Shown here piece by piece: positions 59,401 to 64,000 of a stretch of 64,000 nt of DNA (positions are counted from its first letter, which is position 1; every line of letters begins with the position of its first letter). The stretch lies in contig CAJNDS010000688.1 of NCBI GenBank assembly GCA_905221605.1, forward strand, positions 1 to 64,000, written 5' to 3'. Source of the DNA: Symbiodinium natans. Taxonomy: Eukaryota; Sar; Dinophyceae; Suessiales; Symbiodiniaceae. Under the pieces are notes generated by a model. That model made no database searches, was not told the origin of the DNA, and saw nothing but the letters and a program-made list of their open reading frames with translations. Both the position numbers and the translations under genes were made by a program.

Positions 59401-62400
59401 AGATACCAAGACTATCCACTTAGAGCCCTTTTAAGGTGTAGGGTTTTTAGAAGAAGGGTTTAAGGTCAGAATTGGAAGTCTTAAAACCCAAATCCCTAGG
59501 GGTGGTTACAAGGGCCCTTCGTCTGGGCTTTCAATTTGTTGGAAGATTTTTGCGTGGAGGTTCATGGCACTGAATAGCCCAATTATACCTGTACTTGTAT
59601 CCCAATTATACTCACATTCGGGCACTGAAGGGGCTTATAAGTGGGTTCTAAGTACAGTTATACCTGAGCGATAAGTACCCTAAACCCGAGACCCTAAACC
59701 CTAAACCCTAAACCCTAAAACCTGTTTGGTTTTGAACCTCCAAGTAGACCCTTGTCAACCCGAAGGCCCATACTTCAGAACCCAATTGTCAAGAAGGTAA
59801 CGGGCCACATTGACGCTTGCATGGTCATGCCAGACACCCGAGACTCCTAAACCCCAAACCCTAAACCCCAAACCCCAAACCCTAAACCCTAAACCCCAAA
59901 CCCCAAACCCTCAACCCTAAACCCCAAACCCCAAACCCTAAACCCTAAACCCCAAACCCTAAACCCTAAACCCTAAACCAATCTCTGCCGCAGCTCAGGC
60001 TGAAGCTGATGTCCAACCGCATCGCGGACATGCGCGCGGCTGGGCCGGCATTGTGTCCCCTAAACCCTAAACCCTAACCCTAAACCCTAAACCCTAAACC
60101 CTAAACCCTAAACCCTAAACCCTAAACCCTTTGTGTCCCTGGAAGGTCTTGGGGGTTTAGAAAATTTGGGTTTTTGGGTTTTGGGGCGTTGGGGTTTTGT
60201 GGTTTAGGGTTTTTTTCGGGTTTAGGCAGTTGTTGTTTTCAGGGTTTTAGGGTTTTAGGGCCTAGGGGTTAACGGTTTCGGTTTAGGGTTTTAGGGTATA
60301 GGGAATTTGGGTTTGAGAGTTTCAGGGTTCACGGCTTGTGTGGGGTTTAGGGTTTAGGGACCAAACAGTGCGCAATAACGGGGGGTTAAATTGACCAAAA
60401 GTAGATAGGGTTTAAATCTATATTGAAAGACAGGGTTTAGGGTTTAAGGTTCCTAAACCCTAAACCCTAAACCCTAAACCCTAAACCCTAAACCCTAAAC
60501 CCTAAACCAGGGTTTACAAGGTCTGGGGTTTGGGGCTTCAAGCCTTGGTCATGCAAGCCGCATGAAGCTTCAACTTGGCCCAAGCCCTAAAACCCTGAAA
60601 CCCTGAAACCCTAAACCCTAAACCCTAAACCCTAAACCCTAAACCCTAAGGATTTTGCTTCAGAAACCCAACACCTACATTGTTTGCAGGGGCTACTTCG
60701 GAATCCTATCAGGGGTTTTTGCAGCAGTCACCTACAAAGAAACAGTTTAGGGTTCTTAGGTAAATCAACGTAAACACTAAGCTCCTGCACCCTCAGCCGC
60801 AAAGCCCTGGGATGTAAATTTGCCCTCAACCCACCCCCCCCTTATCCCCACCCCTCCCCCCCACCCCAAACCCCCACCCCAACCCCGCACCCCAAACCCC
60901 CACCCCAAACCCCCACCCCAAACCCCCACCCCAAACCCCCACCCCAAACCCCCCCCCACCCCACCCTAACCGAACCCTCTAAGCCGTACGAGGTGGCATT
61001 GCGGCAGGCGTGGCAGAGTAAGGATTTTGCTGTTCAGGGCTCTGATGTTCAGGGGCTCTGAGGGCCTGACAAGCCGCTGGTTGCTTTCATTAATGTTTCG
61101 GGTTTAGGGTTTAGGGTTTGGGGTTTAGGGTTTGGGGTTTAGGGTTTCGGGTTTAGGGTTTAGGGTTGGTTTAGGGTTGGTTTAGGCGGTTCAGGTGTTT
61201 AGGTGGTTTAGGGTTTAGTGTTTAGGGTTCTTTGTAGTGGAATTGAGGGTTAAGGGCTTAGGGCTTAGGGACTTTTGATGGAGAGACAGGGTCACTGTGT
61301 AGTCCGCTAAAGCGTTGTATGCCATACGGTGCCCAAGTTTCTTTGAAATGCTGGGCTTTGAGGGTTTCAGAATTCAGGGGATTGGAGAGTTTGGAGTGCT
61401 TGGCTTAGAGGCTTTGAGGTATAGGGTAGGTGGTTTATGAGTTTCGAATGGAAGCTTACTTGTGGGCAAACCTAAATTGACAGCCCAGAAGAACGGAACC
61501 CGTGCAATTCTAAAACCTCCCCAAAGCCTAAACTCCTATATAAACCCTAGAATCCTAAATTGTATACAAAAGCCTAAAATTGTACATAAGCCCTAGAATC
61601 CTACATTTCCCTAAACGCCAAATGTTCGCAAGAATCCAGGAATCCAACAACCCCTCAGCGCCCAAGCCCCGGCAACCCTAAACCCTAAACCCTAAACCCT
61701 AAACCCTATATAAACCCTAAACCCAGCCTATCATGGCCCGGCAGGCGATTGAGGCCAAAGGCACACCGGGCACCTGGAACCACGTGACGGAGACCCCGGC
61801 AGAATCAAGTCTTTGGCTCTGAGGGTTTGAGCACTTTGGAGGCTTCAAACCCTAAACCCTAAACCCTAAACCCTAAACCTTAAACCCTAAACCTTAAACC
61901 CTAAACCCTAAACCCTAAACCCTAAACCCTAGGGTTTAGAGTTTAGGGAGGGCTTTGCTTTGCCTTCAGGGTGGCTGTGATGGATCCCTGCACTGCCTAC
62001 TGCCTCTCTCATGCCGCCACCATTATGGGGTTTTGGGGTTTTGGGGGTTTGGGGTTTAGGGTTCAGGGATGTGGGATTTGGGACTTGGAGTTTGGGTTTT
62101 GGGGTTTCAGGATAATTGTAAACGCTTGCGCGCGCGCGCGCGCGCGCGCGCGCGCGCGGCGCCTCGGCCGCATGGCCGGCCAGAAGCCAAGGCGAATTTG
62201 GGGAGATAGCTTAAAGATACTGGGAATTTGTTTTTGAATTTTGGGCACTATAATTCCTAAGAAGCAGCATGTTGCCAGGGTTTAGATGTTCAGTATAACT
62301 TAAGATGTGTTTCTCAGGATCAAGGCCCAAAGGAGGAGAGATCAGGCTCCGTCTAGGCCAAATTCATGAACTAAAACAGGGTTCAGGGTTTAGGGTTCAG

Positions 62401-63477
62401 GGTCTAGGGTTTAGGGTTTAATAGGGTTTCAGGGCCCGCCTTCTCGTTAAGCGTAAGAGGTTTGCAGCTTCGGAATTTAGAGTTGCTTGCTGAGCATTTC
62501 AGGGCGCAGCGCTTGCACGTCAGTTTAAGGCTTTACAACGCCCTGTGACAGCAATACCCTAAAACCTACACCTAATTCTATAAACCCTTATCCCTACAAT
62601 CCCTGCACCAACGCAGGCTTAAATATAGGATTTCAGGATTTTTCTTCAGGCTCAGGTAGGTCTTTCTGGGAGGGGGTTTAAGGGGGTACCCCTAGGGAAG
62701 CTCTAGGAGTACTAGAGAGTACTAAGAATAGTATGCCAGGCTGCCTGTCCCCTCCGCCCCTTAACCCTAAACCGCCCCTGAAACCCTAAACCCTAAACCC
62801 TAAAGCTTAAACCCTAAACCCTAAACCCTGGCAAAACGAGGACCAGATCGGCATGTTCACCTTCACCGGTTTGTCGAAGGACGCAAGCAGACTTCTCCTT
62901 ACAGACACACCTCCCAGAGTGGTTTAGGGTTTAGGGTTTCGGGTTTGGGGTTCGTGTAGGGTTTAGGGTTTTGTAATGTGTTTGTCAGTGTTGGGGCTTA
63001 GGGCTTTGGGAGTGTTCGGTTTAAGGTTAGACAGTTTAGGTAACTGCGAATTGGGTTTGGGGTGTAGGATTTAGGGTGTAGATACTGGTAACTAGTGGGG
63101 CTGACGCAAATGACGAAACCCTAAACCCTTTCTCCCTAGAAACCCCAACCCACCCAAAACCGCGTTTCCCTGAAAACCCTCCCTAAACCCTAAACCCTAA
63201 ACCCTAAACCCTAAACCGTCGAGAAACCCTCAAGCCGGTTTCCGTTCTAAGCCCTGGGAAAATAAAAGCCTAAACCCGCAATCCTAGACACCTGGGCACT
63301 GGTGACAGGTTTAAAGCTTCGGGGGCATAGGGCCGCCCAGGCCCATACAGGGGGTAGGCTTTGGGGTTCTTAGGCTCTAGGGTTCAGGAGTTTAGGATGT
63401 ATAGGGTTTCGGGCTGATGCTGGGCCAGGACCAAGTGGTGCGCATGGTCGAAGAGTTCCACATCTACATGCACCTCC
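27062..63477 (+). CDS. AAT: Aspartate aminotransferase, 24 micro-exons over 36 kb (3' end beyond window)
   Basis: PLP enzyme exchanging the amino group between aspartate and 2-oxoglutarate (class I aminotransferase). Exons: 27062-27088 (MSIFAAVPQ), 28045-28107 (APADPILGL), 28574-28609 ([12 protein letters not shown]), 29284-29352 ([10 protein letters not shown]), 31462-31525 ([10 protein letters not shown]), 33529-33551 (CLATVQ), 35061-35132 (ALSGTGSL), 36688-36756 ([11 protein letters not shown]), 37539-37616, 39155-39178 (EGDCILLH), 40602-40680 ([16 protein letters not shown]), 41648-41703 ([14 protein letters not shown]), 42678-42706, 43274-43304 ([10 protein letters not shown]), 43847-43880 ([11 protein letters not shown]), 44702-44763 ([10 protein letters not shown]), about 45165-45195 (SQLKIVVRQ), 57242-57286 ([13 protein letters not shown]), 58635-58675 ([11 protein letters not shown]), 59999-60038 ([12 protein letters not shown]), 60984-61007, 61745-61789 ([12 protein letters not shown]), 62841-62879 ([10 protein letters not shown]), 63429 to about 63477 (FHIYM). 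Catalytic Trp, Asn, Asp, Tyr, PLP Lys and Arg are present. About 370 of some 400 residues are seen and no exon has a stop. The joins at 42706/43274 and before 45165 are unresolved. Confidence 0.93.
28676..28715. repeat. (GGGGTTA)n array in an aminotransferase intron
   Basis: About six GGGGTTA units directly following a perfect TTTAGGG array that starts at 28617, just downstream of exon 3. Confidence 0.85.
28953..29043. mobile_element. Hairpin (MITE-like) element, family D
   Basis: Imperfect terminal inverted repeat of about 21 bp: TGGGATGTTCGCCCTTATAC at the left and the complementary GTATAAGGGGGCATCCCA at the right. It lies in intron 3 of the aminotransferase gene. Confidence 0.6.
30028..30177. 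repeat. (GGGCTTTA)n array
   Basis: About 18 homogeneous units of an 8-mer TTTAGGGC variant, in intron 4 of the aminotransferase gene. The rest of intron 4 (29353-31461) holds CCCCAAA arrays at 29840-29905, unique sequence, and a 14-unit CCCTAAA array at 31061-31160. Confidence 0.9.
31548..31810. repeat. (TA)n / (CA)n compound microsatellite
   Basis: Alternating purine-pyrimidine tract with TATATA blocks and short CACACA/TGTGTG blocks, directly after exon 5. Tyr/Ile-only open frames across it on both strands are artefacts. Confidence 0.9.
31811..33528. other. Aminotransferase intron 5, right part
   Basis: Contains a coding-like segment at about 32105-32300 (one frame reads [20 protein letters not shown]) that does not belong to aspartate aminotransferase. 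An AT-rich palindromic stretch lies at 32550-32640, with unique sequence and C-rich units just before exon 6. The coding-like segment may be a captured fragment of another gene. Confidence 0.4.
33552..35060. other. Aminotransferase intron 6
   Basis: A run of TACCCTA-type units at 33640-33720, a G-rich degenerate array at 33910-34130, unique sequence, an island at about 34400-34580 whose plausible frame carries a stop, and C-rich units before exon 7. Confidence 0.45.
35390..35512. repeat. (CT)n microsatellite and C-run
   Basis: Polypyrimidine tract of CTCTCT with a C-rich tract near 35496-35512. Overlapping Ser/Leu-rich open frames on + and Glu/Arg-rich on - are compositional. Confidence 0.85.
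35778..35876. repeat. (CCCCTAAA)n array
   Basis: About 12 homogeneous units of an 8-mer variant with an extra C, in intron 7. The same intron has a long TTTAGGG array at 36475-36665 just before exon 8. Confidence 0.9.
37132..37226. repeat. (CCCCCTAAA)n array
   Basis: About ten units of a 9-mer with two extra C, ending in two normal units, in intron 8. Confidence 0.9.
38333..38552. mobile_element. MITE-like element, family A (longest copy)
   Basis: Starts GTAGCCCAGTACCCTTTACC and ends CATATGGTTACTGGGCTGCC. The interior shares AAAGTAGCCAACC and TGCCCTTATTATGATATG with the 26010 copy. A separate left end (GGTAGCCCAGTGGTACCC) lies at 38223, separated from this copy by an 80-bp TTTAGGG array. 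It lies in intron 9. Confidence 0.65.
38682..38820. repeat. (CCCCTAA)n then (CCCTAAA)n array
   Basis: About ten CCCCTAA units switching abruptly to normal CCCTAAA units at about 38752. Confidence 0.9.
39478..39620. mobile_element. MITE-like element, family B, intact
   Basis: A perfect 21-bp terminal inverted repeat: TACTTGGAGGTTCATGGTAC plus T at the left (39478-39498) and its exact complement at the right (39600-39620). About 100 bp of interior with TTATAACCCAATTAT-type phrases that also pair. No coding capacity. It lies in intron 10 of the aminotransferase. Confidence 0.75.
42055..42655. repeat. Higher-order CCCTAAA repeat array
   Basis: Six hundred bases of C-rich units with a recurring higher-order pattern containing CCCTAACCTCTGAA and CCCTAAAACCTTAAA, then 17 or so perfect CCCTAAA units ending just before exon 13 at 42678. 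Confidence 0.9.
43515..43582. repeat. (TA)n / (TG)n microsatellite
   Basis: Alternating TATATA and GTGTGT tract in intron 14. Confidence 0.85.
44001..44136. repeat. (GGGGTCTA)n then (GGGGTTTA)n array
   Basis: Two adjacent homogenised 8-mer variants, immediately after a G-rich array that starts close to the end of exon 15. Confidence 0.85.
46047..46051. repeat. Target-site duplication, left copy
   Basis: CCCTA directly abuts the outer end of the left LTR and matches the five bases after the right LTR. Confidence 0.8.
46052..46272 (-). repeat. 3' LTR (left copy)
   Basis: 221 bp, identical to 55741-55961 except for one T/A difference near 46088. In element orientation it starts TGCGGAGC and ends CCCCCCGTA, so the terminal dinucleotides are TG...TA. 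Confidence 0.92.
46273..46284 (-). other. Polypurine tract
   Basis: Element strand GGACAGGGGGAG ends exactly at the TG of the 3' LTR, as needed for plus-strand priming. Confidence 0.8.
46458..49883 (-). CDS. Copia oxygenase-like/reverse transcriptase/RNase H polyprotein
   Basis: The frame is open from about 49970, in -1 relative to the Gag-integrase frame. The codon at 49883 is GTG and the first ATG is at 49817, so it is probably made by frameshifting, or is a one-base-broken single ORF. Numbered from 49883: oxygenase-like region with LHRDSHN (H174, D176), [11 protein letters not shown] (H242) and R251; coiled coil about 290-460; RT with GLDISKAF (D532) and YVDD (642-645); RNase H with YADAS (D831), [10 protein letters not shown] (E871, E873), YTDS (D909), IADLLTK (D958); hydrophobic segments about 990-1007 and 1050-1075; a C-terminal CMHASSDCD...CKHC cluster. 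It copies the element RNA into DNA. RT and RNase H motifs are canonical copia and appear intact. Confidence 0.9.
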   Translation of the reverse strand: MGSLRLLRKRGESPPLEIFEDDMQGLGELEENADVEDNVPGDEYWPTCCSPHENAYLVCKSETAGDGTQLEKEEQKAKSMYERSMYDYVDCEELLEGIVYPKRVNRRGGINNWCASTRALVLGHYTHGGVCGITKETHRRPWLCRYLASFVRHHNPEAKFFALQISCNAPVSLHRDSHNEKHCCNYVCGFGDYKDGQLWVEDEKVLEEGAEVVEQSYGKKVLPGKLVDIHWNFMSFFPRKLHGPMPWKGNRVSLTGYTPVFMERLSYKDRCYLLQCKFPLPEPQAEEGEKRKWLKMTLKETSLDDLAEEVDYAVFEAHQWALEEHLSIRRLIAEQECCILDEFHGSANESSEEKGSETREWLVKAKRAEEQLSKFLVKAAQVQQMVQENTALEAAEEVEFLQTKTIPTQEAMQELEKWRESLSDEVTSLVKELEVVEPTTQEKLDKLAEEPNAPVIEYVPSLVVFTRKQGTGRRRARICACGNFISSTAATEYEGPRSLSRHSLYAPGLDSTTFRCQVRHAAYMVWIIAGLDISKAFLTAPMNRAQREGRLVVVQPPRAAVKLGLCTKEERWIVRKALYGLAESPAAWVEWRDQRLQGMSWVSKDGQAMSFQRSNADPSLFLIMAQEKPEGASKLVGTMGLYVDDFLMAGTMTVLREALEQIRKEWKTSEPEFCGPGCGDGFLKFLGVQIWYRNGSFFLNQEDFVRDLLNRRGYQIDETGKGSNLPMVKETPGEEEEVDIPSLRAAQGAVGEFLWVAIKTRPDLAFCTSQLSLWTSRRPRFVVKKAEEVFRYLAATPTLGLTFGAIATCEKERNEVLRYGRGVKVVESYADASFAAGENEKSHSGAVVVWGDCPVMWATQRQSTVALSTAEAELHASIEGATMIQSCTPIIAALVGTGEESLQKVLYTDSVSTCSIIQYPAGSWRTRHLRIRAAGVRSLVDRGYMVIAHLRGEYMIADLLTKLMSGQVYAKQKALWGLRLLVQGTDLKKASLAMAVMMVAASLQGMATGGEEVSTAGFFCSEEGVCKVANTSTVMVLAQGIEMVVNNSDLVAYLVAAIILWELAWCLFRRLYKWLWIKKAVVIPASATLYTTVGGNCMHASSDCDVLRYSQPRAKTLCKHCLKDGWVVNAEFLGEERAAGT
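49835..55678 (-). CDS. Copia Gag-protease-(methyltransferase-like)-integrase polyprotein
   Basis: 1947 residues from ATG 55678. The frame is open 10 codons further to a TTG, but ATG is preferred. Order: Pro/Gly-rich N-terminus; helical Gag-like region about 423-655; CCCH finger (C-x9-C-x5-C-x3-H, from C704) and CCHC knuckle ([14 protein letters not shown], ending C747); protease-like 1 with DTAATH (D863); protease-like 2 with DSGASH (D1024); methyltransferase-like domain with LFSG (1224-1227), GGPPC (C1278), MESP (E1354) and KPTT (K1423); integrase with zinc-binding H/C region and catalytic D1557, D1707, E1743 (spacing 149 and 35 residues). It packages, matures and integrates the element. It ends by a -1 overlap with the RT frame. 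The frame has no internal stop. Confidence 0.9.
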   Translation of the reverse strand: MDMMRRRSEPGLSPTANEAEGNRGDGGEDRQQMVQALTDGREVAMIQPTPQVENEVVPVQAANPFWSERAQEEMRLRQSRPASLPASGGDRSGEGTRRPPSLQDLLGQEPAPVERPSSGLMGQMERGTIGGVQADEELIPDVSGEEQSEDMAVVKRALKELLVQTKELGNRLHRVEEKSYTSAASGSASRARSSGVVDANTAYPLGMTPEKQYLPGQVFYTDGMGGFWTVLPDGTWLPIEGYDLPKGCDLQSLPGSRKGDVQVEDEKEVPMMHVAEGKKPSRLPPLNYPTGGPASGGYASGPPGLTHVPITSVPSGVDGSAAPVGNQPGFVSARETATQENSAGSGGYTMVDDVPYRWKMVAGKLELEKVPLTAVAPGIGHGLPQGPGGRVSLPPGAVVPRGMPITGDSSGTERPEALGKHVMSLPTLADYTPSNPTALGDWIAMIEPMLSSLTDTGRVWWQCVYSKAYQAYAKWLSVSPLERLGIKAELEGLKVVQTVHVLLEQRAVSLLLQAIPERLKTEIVSTRMLGSVMIFYKLLTVYQPGGANERSTMLNFLVQPSPATSISEAIKGVRQWAQWRSRLRELRAAEPDATLLIKGLDGLSSALLAKHPTVHFRVASFREKLGVDYSPTSETATKLAEMLQAEFELLLHSAGEQEVKQDSDAKKRARLNKAQKGTGDETEEGDKGKGKGKRYSGDGERPFCWIYGKTDAGCKFGSRCKFRHDKDSLERGRCFECGAVGHLQPQCPYKDGASSNVDSNPERSRSKGNSPKGGKGGKGAKWGNAKKAEVAEGGDETANAGLDKGSASPSSPSTANQVLVEALEVLKSMKLSSEQSASNGDPSIRMLCGSGLLQQEGRVALVDTAATHLVRTLFPWECLPDTTVMVQSALGGVTMRITEKGTLIREDNGPLIIPLWLILEFGANLTVINGMCHVGAKSSLDQLLWFEHGCLVMDYKTAEKMVLHAEGQRVSWSHSQWRNGRADCGVGSSDATLLPKQGEGRGVCVLHVARVSDTNECSGMGMLDSGASHPLRSLRPGEQLPQQKVLVSLAVGSREMCITPGGTLVTPEMVDPLVPIGKASALVGLRVQWRGGKCTASHPVLGELRVRDLNGCPCLEKEVALQIIDEMDWCSPKQALKVARMVQGCPNTDNEVAVKTSLQSAARTASANEEEFVQACWRFLRWYYGDIPENMLMELLPRGDIAALPFNRHKRRRLARAKRVVVHLFSGKQKWHFPSRDVEVLELDLTKGGDLHNSSVWKYLLHLAAEGKVVAVVGGPPCRTVSRLRGEDGGPPVLRRRCGPERLGLKSLPWPHQELAQKDGVLLLKMLFLYDVAVHSRCGTAEVINGSSVFFGMESPGDPELIGKDFSQNGKTVLSAEDLVDGSQEGLSSPTFWSWPEVKSFCERYGMYAAHFDQGALGHALVKPTTFLVSDMELWESLEQVRVVVPWSATFASTLEERIGQSSIWARWAFGLVKRIRHRLAQWLHESDAEREAMVLKKEEREGTLRRLTTEERAFRDHCLRGHIPFRRDCQICVSAAGKERRHLRRKHGDAYTLSLDLAGPYKCSKDAHQQKPRHAVIGVYQFPMLDPNVGRPPEKEEDADEVEDHVADEGAGVGEWLGDAVANFEEEGSAPVEPAPVLEAEVLKIQASEKSWKELKDHLTQPVRMINFVMVEPIVDKQQTTVLSAVQRMMVRLQRHGYPVLRIHSDRAGEFVNARFRSFCETRLIYRTTGDPGVPQTNGRAEACVGLFKRGVRSLLKEARLGPAYWALAARHWSMLRWQKAERELGLNPKALLPFGAQIQVKRRPWELLGPDGTKKGRQWVDRTQPALLLGPCDDLPGGYWVEAQGTAKDPDELVLFPCTTIFSNIKEPPELELEGVVEEQEPSPPEHRLKGKKPALRFADEEGPPLPPPRDPPVRHRLMEKARPLHCVVMWAPCACFASGGRVRP
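55729..55740 (-). other. Primer-binding site complementary to initiator tRNA-Met anticodon arm
   Basis: Directly inside the 5' LTR, element strand GGTTATGAGCCC. Its complement GGGCTCATAACC is the anticodon stem-loop of eukaryotic initiator tRNA-Met (CAU anticodon included). Copia is known to prime from a cleaved initiator tRNA half, so this position and sequence fit. Confidence 0.75.
55741..55961 (-). repeat. 5' LTR (right copy)
   Basis: 221 bp, nearly identical to the left copy. It should carry the promoter. In element orientation positions 55898-55879 read CCGGATATTTTTGGCTCAAG, whose last 12 bases equal the 3' end of the dinoflagellate spliced leader. Confidence 0.92.
55962..55966. repeat. 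Target-site duplication, right copy
   Basis: CCCTA directly follows the right LTR. Five bases is the usual duplication size for copia integrases. The motif is part of the telomeric repeat into which the element inserted. Confidence 0.8.
55967..57241. other. Right part of aminotransferase intron 17
   Basis: Unique sequence to 56150, then alternating CCCTAAA and TTTAGGG arrays (56160-56200, 56325-56385, 56470-56535, 56935-57000), and an 11-unit TTTAGGG array at 57140-57230 ending just before exon 18. Confidence 0.6.
57551..57719. repeat. Inverted duplication around a CCCTAAA loop
   Basis: The left arm 57551-57597 is the reverse complement of 57669-57719 in two blocks (CATCCGATGCTGAGGGTG and GAGAGGGCGAGGGTTGAG) separated by a diverged 8-12 bases. 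The spacer is a CCCTAAA array of about eight units. Confidence 0.8.
57665..57917 (+). pseudogene. Kinase-like exon fragment inside the aminotransferase intron
   Basis: An exon-like island between CCCAG and GAG-GTTTTG. One frame reads [15 protein letters not shown]...[20 protein letters not shown]...GRRVLK, which resembles the glycine-rich loop and lysine of a protein kinase N-lobe. The continuation [20 protein letters not shown] lies in another frame, so a small indel separates the two halves. It is not part of the aminotransferase. It could be a captured fragment or an exon of an overlapping gene. The kinase assignment rests on the loop alone. Confidence 0.4.
58704..58842. repeat. (GGGGTTTA)n array
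   Basis: About 16 homogeneous 8-mer units with three GGGGCTTA units inside, immediately downstream of exon 19. Confidence 0.9.
59553..59746. mobile_element. MITE-like element, family B, split by telomeric repeats
   Basis: The left end GTGGAGGTTCATGGCACT and interior (AATTATACC, GGGCACTGAAGGGGCTTATA) match 39478-39620. The right terminus is interrupted: AAGTACC is followed by about 50 bp of CCCTAAA-type repeat and then AACCTCCAAGTA. Confidence 0.6.
60838..60962. repeat. (CCCCAAACCCCCA)n minisatellite
   Basis: About six homogeneous units of C-rich sequence in intron 20, ending shortly before exon 21. The minus-strand Gly/Trp open frame over it is an artefact. Confidence 0.85.
62127..62158. 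repeat. (GC)n dinucleotide tract
   Basis: About 15 alternating CG dinucleotides in intron 22, a Z-DNA-prone sequence. Confidence 0.9.
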
Positions 63478-63654
63478 GTTTCAAGGTTTAGGGCTTCCCT
63501 AAGCACGAAACCCTAAACCCGAAACCCTAAACCCTAGCCCTAAACCCTAAAGCCTAAACCCTAAACCCTGTAGGGCTGAGGGCCTTACACCTTGAAGACC
63601 CTGAGCTTGGGGTTTGGGGCTACTTGGACTCCAGGTAGGCCCTTATTCCCTTCT

Positions 63655-63731
63655 TTGGGGGTTTAGGGTTTAGGGTTTAGGGTTTAGGGTTTAGGGTTTA
63701 GGGTTTAGGGTTTAGGGTTTAGGGTTTAGGG
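63655..63731. repeat. (TTTAGGG)n array
   Basis: About ten perfect units after the last visible aminotransferase exon. Flanking phrases GGGCTACTTGGACTCCAG (63619) and GGGCTACTTGGACCCAG (63731) are nearly the same on both sides. The remaining sequence to 64000 is unique or degenerate repeat, with no further exon recognised. Confidence 0.75.
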
Positions 63732-64000
63732 CTACTTGGACCCAGAGGAGGCCCCTTCTTCCCCCTGTTTCGGGCTTCTGGGATTCGGAGTAGTCCCTTA
63801 TTCCCGTTTTTTGGCGTTTAGGCTCTCCTTTAAGCCCCCTTTAAACCAAAAGGGGTACCCTTGCTATTCCTAAGTTACTCTTAGGGTATAGTAGGTATGT
63901 CTATGACCTTATATGACCCATAGAAACCGAACTTTTTTTATAGGGCTCCCCCAAACCCTAAACCCCAACCCCCAAATCCAGCCCAGTTATTCTTGTGCGT

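Noticed and set aside
60777-60959. Gly/Trp-rich minus-strand open frame
   Set aside because: Translation of the CCCCAAACCCCCA minisatellite.
1-64000. Whole region as an assembly artefact of telomeric reads
   Set aside because: An ordered, frame-preserving aminotransferase across 36 kb and a retroelement with an exact target duplication argue for a largely correct assembly, although individual array lengths and the 21.8-22.3 kb inverted repeat deserve long-read checks.
1-64000. tRNA, rRNA or snRNA genes
   Set aside because: I looked for conserved tRNA boxes and rRNA stretches and found none I could support. The initiator tRNA match at 55729 is only the primer-binding site.

Overview
The window looks like the left end of a dinoflagellate chromosome, most like a symbiodiniacean. 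It opens with a CCCTAAA array in the orientation of a left telomere (C-rich strand on +). The lineage call rests on several signs: tiny exons; introns that mostly start GC or GA instead of GT and end AG, with exons beginning in G; and a Ty1/copia retroelement of the dinoflagellate kind. The whole 64 kb is threaded with interstitial telomere-type repeats, (CCCTAAA)n and (TTTAGGG)n plus locally homogenised variants.

Layout: 1-228 telomere. 229-10104 subtelomeric mosaic of degenerate telomeric repeats with a few unique islands and no gene I can name. 10105-12312 (+) a multi-exon M23/LytM-type zinc metallopeptidase gene. 12313-27061 repeat arrays, MITE-like hairpin elements, a long perfect inverted repeat and scattered exon-like islands. 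27062 to past 63.4 kb (+) one aspartate aminotransferase gene, read as 24 micro-exons (about 20-80 nt each, about 370 codons) spread over more than 36 kb and running off the right edge. Inside its largest intron, antisense to it, lies a structurally complete 9.9-kb Ty1/copia element (46052-55961) with 221-bp LTRs, PBS, PPT and a CCCTA target-site duplication.

The main result is the architecture of the aminotransferase gene. Its exons are islands, and many introns begin with G-rich TTTAGGG-type arrays and end with C-rich CCCTAAA-type arrays. The two ends of such an intron are therefore complementary and could pair in the pre-mRNA. Despite this the reading frame is restored across nearly all junctions, and the visible catalytic residues (Trp of PTWGNH, Asn of HNPTG, Asp/Tyr of DNAYQG, the PLP lysine of SFAKN, Arg of GERIG) are intact.

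The retroelement carries two extra domains besides Gag, protease, integrase, RT and RNase H. One resembles a C5-cytosine methyltransferase (GGPPC motif). The other resembles a 2-oxoglutarate/Fe(II) oxygenase (HxD...H...R). Both are families that can act on DNA bases, which is notable in a lineage with heavy 5mC and hydroxymethyluracil. Exon coordinates come from reading the sequence by eye against family knowledge. No alignment, RNA-seq or search was run.
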